This document shows, one piece after another, positions 1-11,422 of a stretch of DNA of 64,000 bases. Each line of letters starts with the position of its first letter. Positions within the stretch are counted from its first letter, which is position 1. Source of the stretch: Odontocerum albicorne (Eukaryota > Arthropoda > Insecta > Trichoptera > Odontoceridae); NCBI GenBank assembly GCA_949825065.1, contig OX463844.1:24337763-24401762 (forward strand), in the 5' to 3' direction. Made by a program: the position numbers and the translations under genes. The notes beneath the pieces were generated by a model. That model had not been told where the DNA came from. It made no database searches and worked only from the letters and a program-made list of their open reading frames with translations.

Positions 1-1308
1 AAGGGGTGGCATTTTTTTATATCCTCGTATACGTCCATATTGTATGTACGAGTTTTACGGTAGAATAAATTCGTTGTGTAGATATTTTGGATGGAATTGA
101 ATGGATTTTAATGAAAAATGTGCATGTCGAACGAATAAATGGCAAATGAAATATACAGTGCTAACGTAACTTGGAGGCGTTGTAGAGGTAAATTAATAAA
201 AGTATGGTTGGATTGAATTAACGAGATTTTGAACTAAGGAAATTTTAGAAGAAGAAGAAAGGAAAATATTGCATGTGAAGGTGTATGTCGAGATAGAAAC
301 ATGAAGGACAGACGAAGATGTATGTCAAAATGGAAACTCTTTATCTAACCCGACTGGAAAATGGCGTGATTGTATCTTTGTGATATATTCTAGTTACATT
401 TTATCTCCGTTACGTTCTCAATATTAATCAGTAGAAGATATTTAGTCTTTATTAGAGGATTAAGATTCGTAAGCTCGATGATTTCATGTCAAAGGTTATG
501 TAATGAAGTAACCCAGCCATTGCCTCCTTTGGATAAATAACGACTATGAAGCTTCCACGTTCATAGATTCACCTTGCGAAAAAAAAAAAATTTATTTTAG
601 TGATACAATTTTATTTCAATTATGTTGACAACATAAATCTATGACATAGTAGCCCAAAATATATGCAACTGTGATGGTATTATGGCTTCCCTTCTGCAGG
701 TCTTCTTCCGAGTAGCTGGCAGTGGGCAAACAATCAAGAGAGACAGTGGTTGAATGGCATCACACGTGGTAGTGGGGGATCCTCGACGCCAATCCTCCAT
801 CTGATGCGATTCTCCTTTGATCTACACACCTGAGTGCACAGACGATTAAAAAACTTTATTCGGCTCGTGGCAGGCATTTTACTGCAGTCCTGTATGATAT
901 TTATGTTGCTTCAAAATAAATTAATAATCTCACCGGAGTTGTATCGGGTACAATGCAAGTGTGCTGCGGGAATGGGCTTAATTTTATTTTAAGTGATAAT
1001 AGCAAAGAAAGGAGCGTAAAGAAGGTTCTGCCACGCAGAAAAGGTGTATGATGAAATATTACCGAACTAAATATATTTGAGTTGTATAGAAGCACAAGTT
1101 TATGAAAATCCAGAAAAACATGACGATTTAAAATTTCTAAAACTTTAAATAAAGGAAAAGTGAAATCTTAAAAATAGAAAATATTGCATTACACTTCAGT
1201 TGTATACAGTAAAATCTGGCGGGATTATTGGCATTAGGCAATTTCTTCCAACGAACTAGAAATATGTTAAAGAGGCCTTAAATGAAAACCAGACTGGAAT
1301 TAGTTTTT
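1..1308. other. upstream flank, nothing recognised
   Basis: AT-rich sequence without a convincing ORF, repeat boundary or splice structure. The 64-codon minus frame at 901-1095 has no recognisable features and I regard it as chance. Confidence 0.5.
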
Positions 1309-1315
1309 TTTATTT

Positions 1316-1403
1316 GGGTTCCAACGAGAATCGAACCCGCAACTCCCGGGTTGTATCCTGCAACTCGGGAGACAAGCGTCTAGCCAACTAGGCCACGGAG
1401 TCG
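1316..1403 (-). repeat. tRNA-derived sequence (SINE head or tRNA pseudogene)
   Basis: On the minus strand there is an A-box-like TGGCCTAGTTGGCTAGACG and, about 45 nt on, a B box GGTTCGATTCTCG. The T arm pairs (GCGGG with CTCGT) and five of seven acceptor pairs can form. The middle does not give a standard anticodon arm: it holds a hairpin with CTCCCG/CGGGAG instead. An A-rich stretch follows the B box. This fits a Pol III-derived SINE or a decayed tRNA better than a working tRNA gene. Confidence 0.55.
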
Positions 1404-1405
1404 TC

Positions 1406-2167
1406 AAAGGTGTATGGACAAAGAAAAAGAAAAACATGCCCATCAGAATAGAAATAAACGAAGATTCGCTCTTTCTAGGTACCTCAACAGGGATATGTCA
1501 CTATGGTAATGTTTTTACTGTTTGTACGAAAATTTTCCTGTTTTATAAACTGAATCATAATTTAGTTTCGGATTATATGATAAGATACGGCAATGTCATC
1601 TCTTCAGTTTGACAACCGCAGCCTATGTTCATCTCAGTGATAATCAGACCTCTGCCGGGTGTCCAGGCGGCCATCTCACTCGTACTCGATTCATTCGGTC
1701 TAATCCACGCGAATTGTTTATGTCCTGTAAGAAAATATTATTAAAAAAGTACTAATATTGTTATATTATTTGTTTGTTGTTAAGTGTATTATTTATTTAG
1801 TTATTCTCAACCGTTGAAAAACTTTTGGTGAACATAATTAAATTATGTTAAAACTATAGTCGATATTGTAAATGAGTGATGTTTCCTCGTTTTTATTATT
1901 TCTGATATAAATTCGTTTTTTGGTACTTATTAGATCTAAATGCGATCACAGCAATATTTTTATGATGTTTTGAAGAACTTATTCACACAATGCACTTAAA
2001 CTAGGATAAATCACAAAAAAGTTTGTTCACGTTTTGAATATTAATTAATTCAAATATATTTTTTTGCAACCTGTTGACCTTTTTTCCTCAACCCTTCCGT
2101 TCAAAAGAAACTGCTTATGAAATAGTTAAGATCTCCCAATGAAGCTTCTTCCATTTATTTTTCATGT
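1406..2167. other. upstream flank, nothing firm
   Basis: A GC-richer patch at about 1590-1730 could be an untranslated exon or promoter region, because it stands out from its AT-rich surroundings and is followed by GTAAGA at 1728. There is no coding frame to support it. The rest is AT-rich without recognisable structure. Confidence 0.3.
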
Positions 2168-2530
2168 TCACATTTCACTCCCAGCATCAATGCCTACTTT
2201 GAATACATGATATGCCTTCTGGTGCTTATTGCCTTTGTTTCTTGTTCCAACTCTCCATTCAATATTTTTTTCAACCTTTCCGTCGTCTGGGAACATACTT
2301 CCCAAGGAGCAGAGTTTTTCAAGTCCTTTTAATCTTGTATTGTTCACTCGAATGTTGCATTTAATTTTCCTGTCACCCTTTTCAGTTACCATGACTCTCG
2401 ATTTTTTAAATTCATTCTCAAGTCTTTTCGTTCACATTTCCCGTGCAATTCACTTATCATATGCTGTAAATCATTTTCATTATCCACTAACACTATCATG
2501 TCATCAATATGCATGGTATATTTCACATAC
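2168..2530 (-). pseudogene. LINE reverse transcriptase fragment
   Basis: On the minus strand, a frame with RKIKCNIRVNNTRLKGLEKL then CSLGSMFPDDGKVEKNIEWR matches the region of non-LTR reverse transcriptases just after the catalytic fingers and palm, where the usual wording is close to FKYLGSMFSDDGK--KDIEWRI. Upstream of it, frames with a damaged LVDNENDLQHMISELH continue the similarity. Only this short piece is present and it has no 5' or 3' ends, so it is an old scrap. Confidence 0.6.
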
Positions 2531-3243
2531 ATTCCCTTTCGACATTTTTGTTGCCACGTTTAAATCATAGTTTACTAAGTTTATTTATTATTTAATGAAT
2601 TTAAAGCAGTTTTTTATTTTTTATTGCAGCTGTGCCACATTCTTTCCTGTTTTGTATATATAAATACAATATAAATGTTTATTTTCGTTTTGATAACGTA
2701 TTCCATTTTGAGGGTTTCACTTTTGTTGTTGATTTTCATGTTTGTTATATGATATGTTTTGAGATTTGATTGCCGTTTTCATAAAAAAAAAAATTGTGCA
2801 AATTTTGTAAATGAAGTTAGTTTTTTTGTAAAAGTTACTAAATAATAATAAATAACATCTGTAAAACAAAATAGATCATTATACAGTATAATTACATAAA
2901 AATGTATATTTAGAAAAAAACAGTTGCAAAAGTCATACAATGGTAAAATATTGGTTTTCTCCTATTTACTCCTGTTTTATCTTGAAAGCAATAGTTGTTT
3001 ATGCTATATTCTATACAATTTATTTTTAACAACTACAATTTAATTGGGTTTACATACAAAATATAAAATGTTAATTTGAAATCGGCAGCGACTGTAGATC
3101 TAATAAATAAAAAAATTCATTCTCAAGTATTTCCGTTCACATTTAAATATAAGCATATAACAAACATAAATGTGTGCTGTAACAAAGTTCATATTATTTG
3201 GAAAAATATTCATTTTTTGGATCATGTTTAACAACCATTAGTC
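2531..3243. other. AT-rich flank, nothing recognised
   Basis: Very AT-rich sequence with homopolymer runs; no coding frame, repeat boundary or RNA gene seen. Confidence 0.5.
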
Positions 3244-3883
3244 CTTAAGGGGATTTTGTACTCTAGAGGCGTGAATTTCAGGAGTTTTTTTCGACTAAAT
3301 AAAAAAAAACTAAAAATATTTTTTTCTATAAATCTTTTTACAGTTTGTTCATTGATGATTTGAGAATGTACCAAAATAATTTTGGAAAAAAAAATAAAAA
3401 TTCAAAATGTTATCAGCTGGTCGACATGGTTGGAACCTTTTCGTAAATTTGAAACAAAAACCACACACAGTTTCTTGATAAAAAATAATTTCGTTATAGC
3501 TGGTACCAAAGACAAAAATGGCGGCTGTCTGAAAAAATATTAAATTTTTTTACCTTTTTTTTTTAAATTTTTAATTTTTTTAAAAAAGTAAAAAAAAATT
3601 TCGAGACAGGGACAATATAAAAACATCTATCAAAGTTTCATACCAAATTTGAAGGCAATTGGTTGGATAGAACTTCAGATTTTACGAAAAAAGTAGTTTC
3701 GAGAAAAACACGTTTAAAGTTTTGCGATTATTGTCAGTCATTCCGGCGCGGCGTAATTGCTGCCTCATTTATAGCTTTAACTTCGTAAATATTGAGAACA
3801 TGTTTTTAAAGGTCTAAACTTTAAGAGCATGCAAAACAAAAAAGATTTTTCCAAATTTCTAGAGTAGAATACCTCCCATAAGA
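3244..3883. mobile_element. MITE-like element with imperfect inverted ends
   Basis: The left end CTTAAGGGG...TACTCTAGA and the right end, read on the other strand, CTTATGGGA...TACTCTAGA form imperfect terminal inverted repeats about 23 nt long, enclosing about 640 bp of AT-rich non-coding DNA. A clear target duplication was not found. The superfamily cannot be named. Confidence 0.4.
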
Positions 3884-4930
3884 CGTTTAAATTGTCTGTC
3901 TTATAAAAAAAAAAAAAAATCTGATTCTTATATCGCGTTTTTTTTTCTCTAATTCATGTAATTCTGGTGAAAGTGATTTGAAAGTTATGTATATTCAGGA
4001 AAAACTGACACATTAGCAACCCAACTATTCTAACACTCGAATAATTTATTTTAATTAATGATATTGTATTAAATTTCAAAATAGTCAAATTATGGAGAGG
4101 TTTAAAATGTTTGAAGAAAACTATGAAGAGAAAAGATAAAAAAATTATTTGATTAAATGAATGTTAATGTAGATTTCAGGATCTAGGTTCGATTCAAGTT
4201 GATGGCTTATTTATTTTTAATGATTTTTATCTGGTCTTCAAAATATATGTTATTTCTGGTTGGTTAGAATTTGTTGCCACGTGGCAACAAACCAATCAGG
4301 TTTTCCTTAATATATCGAAAGAGTATTACGATACGATACGGTCTTGTATTATATTATTGATAGGGATAAAGTTGGCTTTTGAATACACTTGAAGAGATCA
4401 GTAGTATATTTTTTCAAATACCTTTTACGTCCATTTCACATATTTTTACACGATGCAAATTCATCCTATTCTAATGGTTGCTAAACACGACCTAAAAAAT
4501 ATAAACAATCATTTCTCGATAAATAATGTTTTAATTTCTCGAGAGTACGCGCTAATATTAATTTATTTATTTCTTCCACAGTTCCTGCCGACCTCAAAAT
4601 AAAATCCTACGTTATTTTATGCAATCTGTGAAATAATAGAATGACTAAATGTTAATTGTATGAAACATAGCATTATGTCTAGCGGGCGTAAGAAAAAAAT
4701 AATGTTTACAGCCGTAATGGTTAATGTTATTTTGTTAAAGCTTTTTGGAACTATCATATTTATATTTCAAAACCAATACTATACTATATTAAATACCCAT
4801 GACAATTAATACATATCAAGTCGTAATATTTTTTTTTTCTTTTTAAAAATAATATATATGATCGAAGTCATAAGTATCCTTATACCCCCGAATACTAGAC
4901 GGAAAAAAATGCCTGTGTTATTCGAAGAGA
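3884..4930. other. upstream flank with one long palindrome
   Basis: AT-rich, non-coding as far as I can see. It contains a perfect palindrome, TTGTTGCCACGTGGCAACAA at 4271-4290 (extending one base each side), with a central CACGTG E-box. No other structure recognised. Confidence 0.5.
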
Positions 4931-5004
4931 GAGGCACATCGCGGGGTCGAAACAGCGATTTTCCGCACGGAAGTCTAGCGCGCTACCGCGCGACCATGCA
5001 CCTC
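4931..5004 (-). repeat. tRNA-derived sequence, 74 nt
   Basis: On the minus strand, GAGGTGC at one end and GTGCCTC at the other pair over seven bases with two G-U pairs, like a tRNA acceptor stem 74 nt apart. Inside are an A-box-like TGGTCGCGCGGTAGCGCGC and a B-box-like GTTTCGACCCCGCG. The anticodon and T arms do not fold cleanly: TTCCG-TG-CGGAA replaces a normal anticodon loop. Most likely the head of a tRNA-derived SINE or a tRNA pseudogene. The anticodon cannot be assigned. Confidence 0.55.
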
Positions 5005-6669
5005 TGAACAGTACATATCATATTGTAGATATTGTTTTTAGGTGAAGAAATATCAAATCACTTTATTTACACAAATGTTAATATTATGAACAATATTGAC
5101 GTCGGATTAAGAAGCACTATTATCTAGATGCTTTATTTTCTTTTTACTGCCAAAAAATAATATTTAAAATTCCATATAGAAATAAAACTTTATTTAAACG
5201 TCATTAATTTATTTCATAGAGTAAAACTGCCATATCGATTCGAAATTAGATTGTGTCTAGCAGCAATAAAACAAATATTCTAATTCTAACACTAAACGTG
5301 CAACTTTTCGTATAAGAAAGAAAATGAATTTACCACTTTCTGGTTTGGACGACCATAATAACATATGTGCCATAACGCCATGTCCCTTTTTGGGTGAGCA
5401 GAGAGGGTATATATCGACACACACAGTATATGTCTCATTTACACTCATAGATGCACTTCGATTTATCGTACAGCTAACCTTTCCCTCGGCCAAAATGTTC
5501 TATGTACTTCCATTTTTTCCTCGGTCTACGTATTATTCGCATACCAATCAGTCAACAATTCCTGTTTTTAATTTAATTTAATTTAAAAACAATAGTATAC
5601 AACGTTATTTATTAAAAAAAAAACATAAATATTATGATACAATAAGGCAAAACTGTATATTGTAAAATAATTAAATGTGTTCTTATACTTAAATGTATGT
5701 ACGCAAAACCATAATTATTTTTCAACAGATAAAACAGTGAAACTCCGTGAATATTCATTCGAGCGAATACGACTGAACACACAAATTTCTGTTGTCAGTA
5801 ATAGCGTTACTTTTTTCATATTTTTTTTACTGAATTTAGTGCATTATAAGCACTATGGTGAACGATTTTTTTACACCAAACTAAATACTTTTGTATGTAT
5901 CAAATGACAGGTTTATGAAGGGAAATGGGGTAACACAATCAAAATATATACCCAAAAAAGTAAATACGATTACAAAAAACACTTTCTGTCATGATGGATT
6001 GATACATCGATTGGAAAAAAATTATTTTATTAAAAAAATACTATTTGCCGTCGAGTGAGTGAATTGACGGGTATTAGACGTTGCAGCGTCGTCAGTCAAT
6101 CACGGCGTGTTTTCAATACTTTAAAATTTCATACAACGTTAAAACAATTTATTTAAAAGAAATAAGTTCAATATTTCAGACAAGCTTTCAGCATTTCACA
6201 ATTGCTGTGTTAAAAGATTATTTATCCTCAGACTGCAAATATCGTATTATGTAAATACAATCAATTTAATTCACTTTACTGACGTTTACTTTGTCAATTC
6301 CGCATAAACTGTATTACTATCACGACTCGAATTTAGTTCACCAGGTGAAATAAGCTCCACAAAAGCCACTGTATTTTTCTTCTTGGGAACTCCCGATAGC
6401 TTGATGAAGAAGACAGACGTCATCTTCGTCAAGTTTATGAACTTAACAAATAAAATATTTGTAAACACAAAGGAAAATAATAATTAATTTAATTTATGAA
6501 AAAATCGTTTAAATAAACATCTCTTACAGTAAATCGGCAATCGAGATTTAAACAATCTGAAAGATTAACGAACATTCGACTTGACTCCAAACATATTTAG
6601 TTTCGGACTGAATCCTATATATTTTAAGAAACTTTTTGAAGTGACTAATAAACGATGAGTCCTTGAGAA
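5005..6669. other. region just upstream of the first coding exon
   Basis: No certain gene. An 85-codon + frame at 5324-5581 starting at an ATG has no recognisable features and is probably chance. The stretch 6040-6110 is unusually CpG-rich. The promoter and 5' exons of tutl may lie here or outside the window; I could not place them. Confidence 0.4.
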
Positions 6670-6852
6670 TTGTGTGGTGTCGTCGTGCTGTGTTGTTCTT
6701 GGATTCTCTCCGAGGGCTTCTTGAGGTCTGATGGATCTCAGAAGCCCGCTACCACTATCTCAGCAAAGGTCGGAGGCTATGCTGTATTCAACTGTGAGCT
6801 GGACTTCCCTCAGGATATTGAGATCCCATACACCCTTAATTGGAACAAAGAC
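6670..6852 (+). CDS. tutl: tutl exon 1: signal-like segment and first half of Ig1
   Basis: Encodes a hydrophobic stretch (residues about 2-13, CGVVVLCCSW) resembling part of a signal peptide, then the first half of Ig1 with its first cysteine (VFNCEL) and tryptophan (LNWNKD). The donor after AAAGAC is GTAAGT, phase 0. The start is unclear: the only nearby in-frame ATG (6655) is followed by TGA at 6664. An AG at 6666-6667 could be an acceptor, so this is likely an internal exon whose Met is encoded upstream. A start mutation or assembly error is the alternative. No convincing upstream coding exon was found. Confidence 0.75.
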
Positions 6853-6963
6853 GTAAGTTTATTTATGTGTCGTATAATAAAAAATCTTACTTTTCCACAT
6901 AACTTAGTTGTTGGTAAAATAGTAATAATTATTTTTTATTGTATTATGTATGTATGTCAACGA

Positions 6964-7037
6964 CAGTCTCCATGACCGAATTGGAAAGACGCCTATCTTC
7001 AAGTCCTAGGGTTTTGGGTCCAATTCCTAGTGCTGAA
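6964..7037 (+). repeat. decayed tRNA-derived SINE head
   Basis: On the plus strand, TGACCGAATTGGAAAGACG resembles an A box and GGGTCCAATTCCTAG a B box, 43 nt apart, followed by a T/A-rich tail. It lies 100 bp after exon 1. The two other tRNA-like sequences in the window (1316-1403, 4931-5004) are not close copies of it. A SINE scrap is the simplest reading. Confidence 0.45.
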
Positions 7038-7138
7038 ACAATGAGCCCCACTCTAGATTTTTTTTTAAATAGGTATTTTTATTGAATATAATCTTTCAAC
7101 GGAAGTGTAATACTCGTACAAATAAAATGAGAGAAATA

Positions 7139-9175
7139 CAGTCGATTCCGCTTAACTTGACCGCCGGTTAATTGAGGCAGTCGCTTATTTGAGCCAAATC
7201 TTTCACGATAGTTTGCACTACTGGTCTAGGATGACCATATTTTAATTTATTTTGTAATATATTATTATATATTTTTAAATATTGTCTATCTGATATTTTC
7301 TATTCCAATAAAATATTTACTTACCATAATTATAATATAATATAATATCAGATTGAGGTATGTACCTAATGACTATAATGAAATCAATGGTCAAAGTAAA
7401 ATTTAATTATTTATTCAATATGCAAAGAAAACACAATTAACACTAATAAATACTAAAACCAATTAATCGTCGCTATCGTCGCTTGAATTGATATTTATTA
7501 AAAATTGATTGAGATCAGTAATATTGTCCACTGCTACTTCATTTTCCCAGTATTTGAATTCCGTTTTCTGTACATGCAGTATTTGAATTCCGTTTTCTGA
7601 ATTCCGAAATCAAAGAAACCTTCTCTTTGAGCAACCTTTCGACAGAATTCAACGTCATATCAGTGTTTCTAGAGCCCACATATCCCTTGATAGAAGCCCA
7701 AACCTTTTCTATTGGATTGAGATCTGGATAGTAGGGTGGAAGCCGTAAAACATTGTGTCCATTATTCTGAAATAACCTATCGATGGCATATTCCTTGAAT
7801 ACACTTTTGTGTCTTAAGATTAACCGATATAATTCTGGCTTAAGCATTTCACTTGAAAAAGGGATACTCCTCTGAGTCAGCCATTGAATCATATCGGTCT
7901 TCGTGGAATTTGATGTTGGTGCAGGATTTATTACTTTATTTTGGTATGAAGCGTTATCAATTACCACCATAGATCTCGGTTCTAAGTTGGGAATAAGTTT
8001 TTCCGTAAGCCATTTCTGATAGTTGTTGTAGTTCATGTCATCATGGTAGTCTCCAGGTTTTTGGTAAGATTTGTATATGAGTAGACCATAAGTTATGAAA
8101 CCTTTTTCACTTCCAGCATGTACAATAATGAAACGGGATCCCTTTGAAATGGGCTTTCGAATTCCCTCTTCAGATTCATCGATACATGCTCTCGATGGCA
8201 CGTGGCTAGTACTATATGAACACATGTTTCATCCGTGTGCACAATTTTTCTACCTGTTTCTCGGTATTGTTTGACTGCACTTAAATATGATATTCATTTA
8301 AATACTATGTCTGGTTTTTCCCTCAAAATGTTTAAATTGTCTTGTGTTGCATGCCAGCGAAATCCATTTTTTTATTATTCTTCTCAGGATTGACTCAGAT
8401 CCATTAAAATCAATTGATTCTTGCAACACTGGAAACAATTTTGGGATTGTAGGCAACATTTTTTCTTTAATGTGAAAATCATATACGAGTATACACCTCC
8501 TTATTACACATTCATCAAAACTCTTTACAGATACTTTGTTTTGTCAATTTTTTGTTTTTTTTTTGGAGACCTAATGGCATCTCCTTTTCCGTTTTTGTTA
8601 AAAGAAGATGTTATCGTTTTAATAGTTCTTGGCGATACCCCAGTTACCATCGAAACTTCGTTAATAAGAATCATTCTCTGAAAAAAAGGAAAAAAATATT
8701 ATTAAAACTTCTTGATAAAAAATGTTCGTACACAAAAACATAAACTATTTCATATAGCCGAAAATTATTATTATTATATATCTAATATGGCATAAATGAA
8801 CATGATCGCAAGATAAACTGGTATTGTATTGTATTACTGGCAATTTAATACAATATCCTTTAAAAATAAATTGAACTTAACTTTTTTTTTATAGTATTAG
8901 GCATTTATAAATATTGTACATTTTTTAACTACTCCTACCATAAGGTGATTCAATGAAGAATAAATAAAAATCCTGAATTTTTACCTCCTCACTAGTGCCC
9001 CGTCTATGTAATTATAAACATTTAAAACCACTTCTTTAGTTTGTCCGCATAATGCTCTTCCTTTTCCTAACTTCGTAACTTCAGACATTATGGTCACCGT
9101 ATTTTTCGTCAAATAAACACTGCGCGCGCACGCTTTAAATGTCAAACGGAATGCATCAACCAACCACAGCATAGA
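7139..9175 (-). mobile_element. Tc1/mariner-superfamily element of the DD82E (Sailor-like) type, decayed
   Basis: The left end begins CAGTCGATTCCGCTTAACTT just after a TA dinucleotide, as expected for the transposase 3' end of an IS630-Tc1-mariner element. The transposase reads on the minus strand up to a start near 9088. I could not find the matching inverted repeat at the right end, so that boundary is approximate and the right end may be lost. It lies within tutl intron 1. Confidence 0.7.
7463..9088 (-). pseudogene. DD82E transposase pseudogene
   Basis: Starts at MSEVTKLGKGRALCGQTKEV (9088) and ends in an acidic tail SSDDSDD. The catalytic motifs are visible: first Asp in VHTDETCV, second in VVIDNASY, and Glu in LPPYYPDLNPIEKVW. 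Counting from the second Asp to the Glu gives 82 intervening residues, the spacing reported for the Sailor family. Frameshifts and stops break it, one near 8222 just after the first Asp and others in the N-terminal half. A 23-bp segment near the 3' end (about 7550-7600) is duplicated. All three catalytic residues survive but no product is possible. Confidence 0.8.
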
Positions 9176-9454
9176 TGCTTACTAATACACTAACACATTT
9201 TGTATATTACGCACTAAACTTATCAATGTGTTAAAAAGGGCAAGGTATCCTGACACGCACTATATCTTTCTATTAAACGTAGATTAGATTTGGTATAGGT
9301 CGAAGTTCGACAAAATTTACATTTTTTTTTCTTTGTGTCTGGTGTATTCTTTGCAGCTGACTTCGTTGAATCTCGGCGTCGACTCCCAAAACAAAAGGTG
9401 CAACATAAAACAAACCGTTTTGGACCAAAACTAATATATTGTTGGTGTGTATAG

Positions 9455-9728
9455 GGTCAGGAGATCCCGATTTACATCTGGTACGAGTCGTACCCGACGC
9501 ACAGCGGAGAGGGCTACGAAGGACGCGTGGCGCACGACTCCCCGTACGGGGCGGCGTCCCTCAACCTCACGGGCATCAAGGAGTCTGATCAGGGCTGGTA
9601 CGAGTGCAAGGTGGTCTTCCTTAACCGCTCGCCCAACTCGCATAAGAACGGAACCTGGTTCCACCTGGACGTACACGCGCCGCCGAGGTTCTCGGTTACG
9701 CCGGAGGACATCATATACGTCAATTTAG
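9455..9728 (+). CDS. tutl: tutl exon 2: second half of Ig1
   Basis: Begins after ATAG and ends at a GTAAGC donor in phase 1. The peptide contains IPIYIWYESYP, the DSPYGAASLNL strand, the Ig signature SDQGWYECKV with the second cysteine, and HAPPRFSVTPEDIIYVNLG leading into Ig2. These strings match the first Ig domain of insect Turtle closely. It is GC-rich compared with the surrounding AT-rich intron, as are the other exons. Residues about 62-152 of the joined protein. Confidence 0.95.
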
Positions 9729-11418
9729 GTAAGCGTAGTTTTTTCATCATAAATAAATTCTATATTTTTCATATTACTGCATCTACCGTAACATTAAATT
9801 GAAACTGTAATTGCTATAAATTGGCGCATCCTGTCATTTCTTCCGCTGTATTCTTACAATAAGATTTTTGACTTTATTTCGCCGGGTCTCCCTATCAAGT
9901 ACTCGTATATTAAATAATATCTGTATTGAGTACATCAGTGTAAAACCCTTTTCTGTCAAATTGGAAGTTGTACGCAAGTATTCTCTGTAAAATGTACATA
10001 AATCATATAAAATACATGTATTTAATTGTTTTCCAAAGACAAATATTGTGATATGTTTATGTAAAATTGATCTGAAGCTGAGTTTATAAACTTTTCCCTC
10101 ATTAAAAAAATAAGTTCGAGAGGTGATACCTAGAAAAAATTCAACCGGATCAGCGAAGTTGATTGATTGGCCATAGCGAAAATCTCACGACGAGTTACCA
10201 AATAAATACATGAATGGATAATCATTTATCGCGGCTAATAGTGCATAGAATGTTGTTTAGTAACGAGTTATACTTCGTTTGAAAAAACATATGGTGAAAA
10301 GGAAACAAATTCAAATGGTGTAAGAATTGTCAGTTTAGTGCGATCCTACGAGAATTCATCAGATATAAAAAATAAGTATCCATCCAGCGCGATCTACACT
10401 ACTTGTAGAAGTTCAAAATTTTCATTTTTTCAAAACACTAATCAACGTAGTTACTTAGAAACTACCTCGAAGTACCTTAGAAACTACGACTGCCCAACAT
10501 TACGGAAGACGAAAAATTGACTAAATATACTAGTGTAGCGGTTTTATTCGTGGAGCTCAAGCACCAGTGAGCTTTCAAAAAGTATCATATGCAACAGAAT
10601 AATTATATAATGTATGTCACTAGTTCGGACAGCCAATCGGTTGGAAGATATCCCGGTATAAAGCTAAATGGAAATCAACTATCCCAATACCACAAAGTCT
10701 GATATGTGGGCTTGTCTAACATAAGTGACCACAATAATTATAAATAAAGATAAAAAGTTAGCCATTAAAGCTCCCACTGCAATGAAAAATTCAGCAGTTC
10801 GATATGTTATGTCAACTCATGCATTGCTGTGACATGCCCTGATGCAAGATAAAAATCAAAAGATTGTTTTAGTTTAAGGAATTGCCAATAAAACTGATCA
10901 TCCATAAATGTGAACCATGGAAGCCTTCAAACACACTAACAATTACATATCGAACACCGATAGTTAATAGGTAAGATATTTGTTATACTCGTACCATCAT
11001 AAATGAGTTATTCAGAGGAATGATTATATTATGTGAGTATGAAACTTCATGTTTATATATTCGTGAAATAAAAACACGCTTCAAAAATATAATGAGCCCT
11101 GTTAGTCTCTGAAATAAAGTAAACATGTTTTCTTCCGTCTGTCCACATATTGATTTTAGGTTCAATAATAAATTGACTTAAAAAAACAAACATCCATCGA
11201 TCAAAGAGCCACCAGCTCTTCGTTTCTTAAACTGAATTTTTCATTACGCCATGAGAAATGAGCCATTTTTAAAGCTGAACTTTTTGATCGATTACTACGT
11301 TTGCTCCCTTCAACGCGGGCCATTTTCCGTCATGTTTGATATTTGCTCCACATTCTGTGACGAGTAGTAATAAAACATAACATTCGTTCAACTTCGTACT
11401 GCCATACACATGTGTATA
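9729..11418. other. intron 2, first part; unassigned sequence
   Basis: No exon found. About 10130-10900 has a more mixed composition than plain intron and may be an old transposon, but no frame gives a recognisable motif. A 60-codon + frame at 10338-10520 has no known features. Confidence 0.4.
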
Positions 11419-11422
11419 TTAA

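Noticed and set aside
5324..5581. 85-codon plus-strand ORF with ATG
   Set aside because: No domain, no family wording, and no splice or promoter context; likely chance in AT-rich DNA.
9357..9397. 41-nt stretch between an acceptor-like TTCTTTGCAG and a donor-like AAAAG/GTGCAA, just before exon 2
   Set aside because: Its length is not a multiple of three and would break the frame between exons 1 and 2, which join cleanly without it.
10338..10520. 60-codon ORF in a mixed-composition part of intron 2
   Set aside because: Possible old transposon, but no motif could be identified in any frame.
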